NCBI GenBank assembly: GCA_021824055.1 | Contig: JAKALV010000043.1 | Location: forward strand, 1-16,583 | Source of the DNA: Acidobacteriota bacterium | GTDB lineage: Bacteria > Acidobacteriota > Vicinamibacteria > Vicinamibacterales > SCN-69-37 | Length of the DNA stretch: 16,583 nt | Direction of reading: 5' to 3' | Shown here: in pieces, positions 13,097-16,583 of the stretch | Numbering within the stretch: the stretch's first letter is position 1 | Layout of the letters: each line of letters opens with the position of its first letter | Position numbers and translations under genes: made by a program | Notes under the pieces: model-generated | What the model saw: only the letters and a program-made list of their open reading frames with translations | Database searches by the model: none | Told to the model about the DNA's origin: nothing

Positions 13097-14331
13097 AATC
13101 TGTCCGCCCGGAACGGCTCCGGATTGAAGCTGGGTTTTTCGCCCGTCATCAGTTGTGCGAGCAGCACACCGGTGGCGGGCGCGGTTTTTAGCCCCGCCAT
13201 CTGATGGCCGGTGGCGAGCCACACGTCGCCGTGCCCTCGCGCTTTCCCGATGAGGGGCATGCCGTCCGGCGTGCACGGGCGCAGTCCGCGCCACAGATCG
13301 TTCACCACCGGCGCGTCGCCGATGTTGAGCATGCCCTTGGCGCCGCGCAGGATCACGTTGACGCGGCGCTGGTTGATCGAGAAGTCGTTCTTCACGAGCT
13401 CGAGCGTGCCTGAAATGCGCAGCGCGTCCTTGTGCGGGTTGACGGCGACCTTGCGCTCGATCAGGTAGATTGAGCTCTTCGGATGCGGATTGGCCTTCGG
13501 CAGCAGCATCGAATAACCCTTCGCGCCGAGGATCGGCACGCGCAGGTCGAGCATCTTGCCGAGATCCTCCGACCACGAGCCGGCGGCCAGCAGGATCTTC
13601 TCCGCCGTGAATTCGCCGTGCGTGGTCGTCAGGCGCCGCGGGCTGGTGCCTGACGGCGCCGAGATCCTGAACACCTCCGCGCCTTCCACGAACGTCACGC
13701 CGGCGGCGGCGGCCTCGGCGGCAAGCGCGCGCACCGCCTCGTACGGCTTGCAGTGGGCATCGTCGGGGAAGAAGTAGCCGCCCACCTGCTTGCCGATGAT
13801 CGCGGGCTCGCGGTCGCGCACCTGATCCGAACTCCAGCGTTCCACCCTGGCGCCGGCGCGCGCGATCAGCTCGTTGGACTTGTGCGCGGCCTCGAACGAA
13901 TCCGTCTTCTCGTACACGGCGAGCAGGCCGTGACGTTCGAAACCGAAGGACTCGGGCGCCCGCTTCTCGACCTCTTCCCACATGTCGACGCTCACGCGGC
14001 ACAACTCGACGAGCGCCATGGCGCCGGGTTCGAACTTGGATTGACGCGACGACAGCAGGAAGCCGATCAGCCAGCGCAGGTAGGACGGATCGAGGCGCGG
14101 CTGGATGTACAGCGGACTTTCGGGGTCGAGCATCCACTTGAACGACTTGAACAGCAGCGCCGGATTGGCCAGCGGCACCGCCTGGGACGGGGTCAGCCAT
14201 CCGGCGTTGCCGAACGAGCATCCGTGGCCCACGCGGTCTTTCTCGAGCACGGTGACGGATGCGCCCCGCTTGGCCAGCTGCAGCGCACATGACACCCCCA
14301 CCACACCACCACCGATAATGACGACGTCCAT
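13093..14331 (-). CDS. dadA: D-amino-acid dehydrogenase family FAD oxidoreductase
   Basis: This 412-residue flavoprotein belongs to the DadA/DAO group, which oxidises D-amino acids (or related imino-acid substrates such as D-hydroxyproline) to keto or imino acids and passes electrons to the respiratory chain at the membrane. The N-terminal dinucleotide site is MDVVIIGGGVVGVSCALQLAKRG (glycines 7, 8, 9, 12). It is followed by GHGCSFGNAGWLTPSQAVPLANP, typical of DadA, and the C-terminal FAD-binding segment RGLRPCTPDGMPLIG with HQMAGLKTAPATG. I chose ATG 14329-14331 because the Rossmann strand starts right after it; the open frame extends 31 residues further, through the 14395-14423 hairpin. AAGGG before the ATG is closer than usual. 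Substrate is undetermined. Confidence 0.88.
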   Translation of the reverse strand: MDVVIIGGGVVGVSCALQLAKRGASVTVLEKDRVGHGCSFGNAGWLTPSQAVPLANPALLFKSFKWMLDPESPLYIQPRLDPSYLRWLIGFLLSSRQSKFEPGAMALVELCRVSVDMWEEVEKRAPESFGFERHGLLAVYEKTDSFEAAHKSNELIARAGARVERWSSDQVRDREPAIIGKQVGGYFFPDDAHCKPYEAVRALAAEAAAAGVTFVEGAEVFRISAPSGTSPRRLTTTHGEFTAEKILLAAGSWSEDLGKMLDLRVPILGAKGYSMLLPKANPHPKSSIYLIERKVAVNPHKDALRISGTLELVKNDFSINQRRVNVILRGAKGMLNIGDAPVVNDLWRGLRPCTPDGMPLIGKARGHGDVWLATGHQMAGLKTAPATGVLLAQLMTGEKPSFNPEPFRADRF

Positions 14332-14394
14332 CCCTTCATCATTGATCGGCTGGCGTGTTTGCGCCAACTGCCATTCGGCAGAGGCCGGCCGTGA

Positions 14395-14423
14395 TGGACG
14401 GCGGGCGACAAGCCCGCCGTCCA
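14395..14423. terminator. 12-bp hairpin, terminator or REP-like element
   Basis: TGGACGGCGGGC (14395-14406) and GCCCGCCGTCCA (14412-14423) form a perfect 12-bp stem with loop GACAA. It lies between the end of the PA2779-like gene and the start of the dehydrogenase gene on the same strand. There is no T-run on the downstream side in that direction. It could end or stabilise the upstream transcript, or be a dispersed palindromic repeat. Confidence 0.6.
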
Positions 14424-14457
14424 CAAGGGCGAGGGAGGACGATCGCGAGACGCCGTG

Positions 14458-14847
14458 CTATCGCACGATCAGAATCACGATGATCAGGATGAGCAGCAGG
14501 GTCGTCGTCGAGATGATGACCATGTTGGACCCGCCGGCGAGTTGGGTATTGGCCGCGCGGGCCTGCGTGGCGACACGCGTCAGCTCGGGGCCGCTCAGCG
14601 TGGCGATCGCGCTTTCCGCGCGAGTCACGTCCAGCCCGAGCTTGTTGGCCAGTTCACGAACCTGTGACTGATGCAGCACGCCGATCACGACATCACGGTT
14701 CTGCTGGTCGGTGGCAGACTGTGCCGCAAGGGCCTGATGCATGTTGACGGAATCAACGATGTGACGCTGCTGCGCGATGGCCGACGAACTCAACAGCAGA
14801 GAAGACACGACAAACGCGACGCCGGTAGCGGTAGCTCGAATACTCAT
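14458..14847 (-). CDS. PA2779-like (DUF6627-type) small membrane protein
   Basis: This 129-residue protein has a signal peptide (MSIRATATGVAFVVSSLLLSS, then AIA before Q26 as the likely cleavage site), a charged helical middle (about 40-100) with VRELANKLGLDVTRAESAIATLSGPELTRVA, and a C-terminal hydrophobic helix of about 18 residues ending in a single arginine. A Gly-Gly pair (105-106) directly precedes the helix. Size, layout and the position next to a PA2778-like peptidase fit the PA2779 family, whose function is unknown. AGGTGAG lies six bases before the ATG. The peptidase gene ends 72 bp upstream on the same strand, so an operon is likely. Confidence 0.8.
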   Translation of the reverse strand: MSIRATATGVAFVVSSLLLSSSAIAQQRHIVDSVNMHQALAAQSATDQQNRDVVIGVLHQSQVRELANKLGLDVTRAESAIATLSGPELTRVATQARAANTQLAGGSNMVIISTTTLLLILIIVILIVR

Positions 14848-14919
14848 GATGACTCACCTCGCTGAAGACCATAGCGGGGACGCCGGCACCGGCGCTGTTC
14901 CCAACAGCACAGCGCCGCG

Positions 14920-16583
14920 CTACCGGGGCCACGCGCGGACCCAGTCGGCCGACAGCGTCGTGCCGCCGCCGCGCAAACCATGCGCGAGATCAAGACGGAA
15001 CGCGCCGCGCTCACCCGGCGCGCGGATGCGCAGGCCGATGCCGGCATCGACGAAGAGCGGCGACGTGGCGAGTCCGTTCACTCGCCGCCAGGCGCGCGCG
15101 CCGTCCACAAATCCGGCGATCGACACGGCGCCCGCGAGCGCGCCCGCGACCGGCCGCGCATACTCGACGGATCCCTGCGCCACCCGACGTCCGAAGACCG
15201 GACCGTCCAGCACGCCGTCGCGAAGCAGCGCATGCGCGCGCAACAGGCCCGCGCGGCCCTGGCCCGTGCCCGCGCCAGGCCACAGCGCGAGCGGCGCGGA
15301 CTCGCTCGCAACGGTGACGCGGCTTGTGGCCGACCACTGTGGCCGCGACGTCACGTCCGTCGAGCGCCACGATGTCCGCACGTCGGCCGTGGCCAGTCGA
15401 TGCCCGCCGCGAATAGGCGTCCACCACTCTGCCGATGTTGACACCGCGATGCGGTCGCCGGCCGCACGCAGGTCGAGCGCGCTGCCGGCGGCCACGTAGT
15501 CGCGCGTGCCGAATCGGTCGAGCGCCGCGCCGGCCTCCCAGCGCAACCAGCCCGCGGCCCAGTCGGTCACGCGCAATCCGGCCCGGCGTCGCGTGTCGCG
15601 CCATGGCCCGCCCGCATCCGGCGCGGGCGTCGATCGGTACGTCTGCCGATCCCACGATGCGTCGAACAAGACGATGCCCGGCAGCCATCGCGGCGACGGC
15701 GTGGCCAGGCTGAACGCGACGCGCGGCCGGCCGGGCGACCATCGCCAGGCGACAGTTTCGAGATCGCCGGCGCGGAGCGGGCCGCCGACCTCGACGCGCA
15801 CCTCGTCGTGCAGCGCCGCGCGCGCGCCGAGATTTGCCAGCGCAAACCATCCATGCGGCAGGAGCGAGCGTTCATCGATGCGAATATTCGTTTTGGCGAG
15901 GCCGCCCGCCACCGGTTCGTACGTCACCCGCGTGTTCAAGGCGACGGGGAGTTCGCTCGCGCGTCGCCGCGCGCGCGCCAGTATGGCCGCCGTCAGCAAC
16001 TGGCGTGGCTGCAAGCCGGCCGCCCGAACAATCACCGGCTGCGGCGTCCTCGCGGCGCCCTGAATGTCGATCAGGTCGATGCGCGGCTCGCCGGTGTGAT
16101 TCCAGGCATCGAGCGCGCCATCGGCGTCGCCCAGAAGGTACCGGCTCGTGGCGACCAGTTGCCACGAGTACGCGTCATCAGGCGCGAGATGAATCGCCGT
16201 GAGCGCGAGATCGCGGGCCTCCGTCCATCGCGATTGCGAGAAACGCAGCCCCGCCAGTTCGCGCCTCGGCGCCGGATCGTTGGGACACAGATTCGTGGCG
16301 GCGGTCAGGGCGCGCTCGGCGACGTCGGCGTCGCCCTCGAGGGCCATCTGGACGCCACGATCCACCAGCGCGGTGCAGGGTGTCGGGCCGCGCACGGCAG
16401 GATCGTCCGGCGCGGGCGCGGCCCGCGCGGCTTCGTCGGCGCGGCGAAATCCGCTGGGCGGAAGCACCAGCATCAGCCAGCGGCCGGTCGGCGACCACAT
16501 GCGGTCGAACTCGGCCCAGCGCAGCACGCGATACGGCGCGCGCGCCGGATCGTGCATCACGACGTCATCCGCCGTGCCGCCGA
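14920..16583 (-). CDS. C39-like peptidase C-terminus fused to TPR-like helices and Omp85-like barrel (5' truncated)
   Basis: The frame is open to the right window edge, so the true start lies outside; residue numbers here count from the in-frame GTG at 16560. The first visible part, GTADDVVMHDPARAPYRVLRWAEFDRMWSPTGRWLMLVLPP, matches the last strands of C39-type cysteine peptidases of the PA2778 kind. Next come helical TPR-like repeats (about 60-170: VDRGVQMALEGDADVAERAL, LRFSQSRWTEARDLALTAIHLAPDD). From about 190 to the end the chain alternates as a beta barrel and ends like Omp85/BamA proteins: GFVDGARAWRR, SPLFVDAGIGLRIRAPG, GAFRLDLAHGLRGG, TTLSADW. Known PA2778 proteins end after the TPR part, so the barrel is an added domain. 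The PA2779-like gene follows. The catalytic Cys and His are beyond the edge. Confidence 0.8.
   Translation of the reverse strand, partial: GGTADDVVMHDPARAPYRVLRWAEFDRMWSPTGRWLMLVLPPSGFRRADEAARAAPAPDDPAVRGPTPCTALVDRGVQMALEGDADVAERALTAATNLCPNDPAPRRELAGLRFSQSRWTEARDLALTAIHLAPDDAYSWQLVATSRYLLGDADGALDAWNHTGEPRIDLIDIQGAARTPQPVIVRAAGLQPRQLLTAAILARARRRASELPVALNTRVTYEPVAGGLAKTNIRIDERSLLPHGWFALANLGARAALHDEVRVEVGGPLRAGDLETVAWRWSPGRPRVAFSLATPSPRWLPGIVLFDASWDRQTYRSTPAPDAGGPWRDTRRRAGLRVTDWAAGWLRWEAGAALDRFGTRDYVAAGSALDLRAAGDRIAVSTSAEWWTPIRGGHRLATADVRTSWRSTDVTSRPQWSATSRVTVASESAPLALWPGAGTGQGRAGLLRAHALLRDGVLDGPVFGRRVAQGSVEYARPVAGALAGAVSIAGFVDGARAWRRVNGLATSPLFVDAGIGLRIRAPGERGAFRLDLAHGLRGGGTTLSADWVRAWPR

Noticed and set aside
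12965..14290. 441-residue reverse frame beside dadA
   Set aside because: Arginine/alanine-rich shift of the dadA frame with no motifs; dadA has the FAD site and family length.

Overview
The window is high-GC DNA from a flagellated, Gram-negative-type bacterium. An 880-residue Ser/Thr kinase fused through one membrane helix to a TolB/WD40-like propeller, lipoproteins with carboxypeptidase-regulatory-like domains and an Omp85-like barrel suggest an Acidobacteriota member, perhaps Vicinamibacteria-like. This is inferred from gene content only; no rRNA or marker gene is present.

Left part (1-7080) is accessory DNA. A previously unannotated repeat of about 330-410 bp (about 350-757, 1511-1839, 3247-3664, and a half copy at 6914-7061) occurs four times, always in the same orientation. 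The pieces between copies are hepT/mntA (reverse), a DUF433/DUF5615 toxin-antitoxin pair (forward) with a decayed superfamily 2 helicase, and a kinase plus hicBA block (reverse). Each full copy is bracketed by paired GTGACAT-type heptamers in direct orientation, 303-305 bp apart. Each copy also holds an 18-base block resembling the 3' end of tRNA-Ser. The pattern looks like a cassette array of toxin-antitoxin modules separated by a non-coding repeat.

Middle part (7083-9938) holds small genes: a 63-residue conserved protein and a desulforedoxin-like protein (reverse), a 50-residue zinc-ribbon-like protein missed by length cut-offs, a lipoprotein with an A-B-A internal duplication, a two-helix membrane protein, and a four-helix membrane protein broken by a one-base frameshift. 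A clear intrinsic terminator follows at 9960-9991.

Right part starts with two tandem methyl-accepting chemotaxis proteins (10087-13096). The first is preceded by a good sigma-28 (FliA) promoter match. The second has almost no periplasmic domain and lacks one residue in its coiled coil. Both end in an aromatic pentapeptide-like tail. A D-amino-acid dehydrogenase gene converges on them and overlaps by four bases. At the right edge are a PA2779-like small membrane protein and, upstream of it in the same direction, a PA2778-like C39 peptidase fused to TPR-like helices and an Omp85-like outer-membrane barrel. That peptidase is cut by the window edge. This pair and the repeat/toxin-antitoxin array are the two most interesting systems here.
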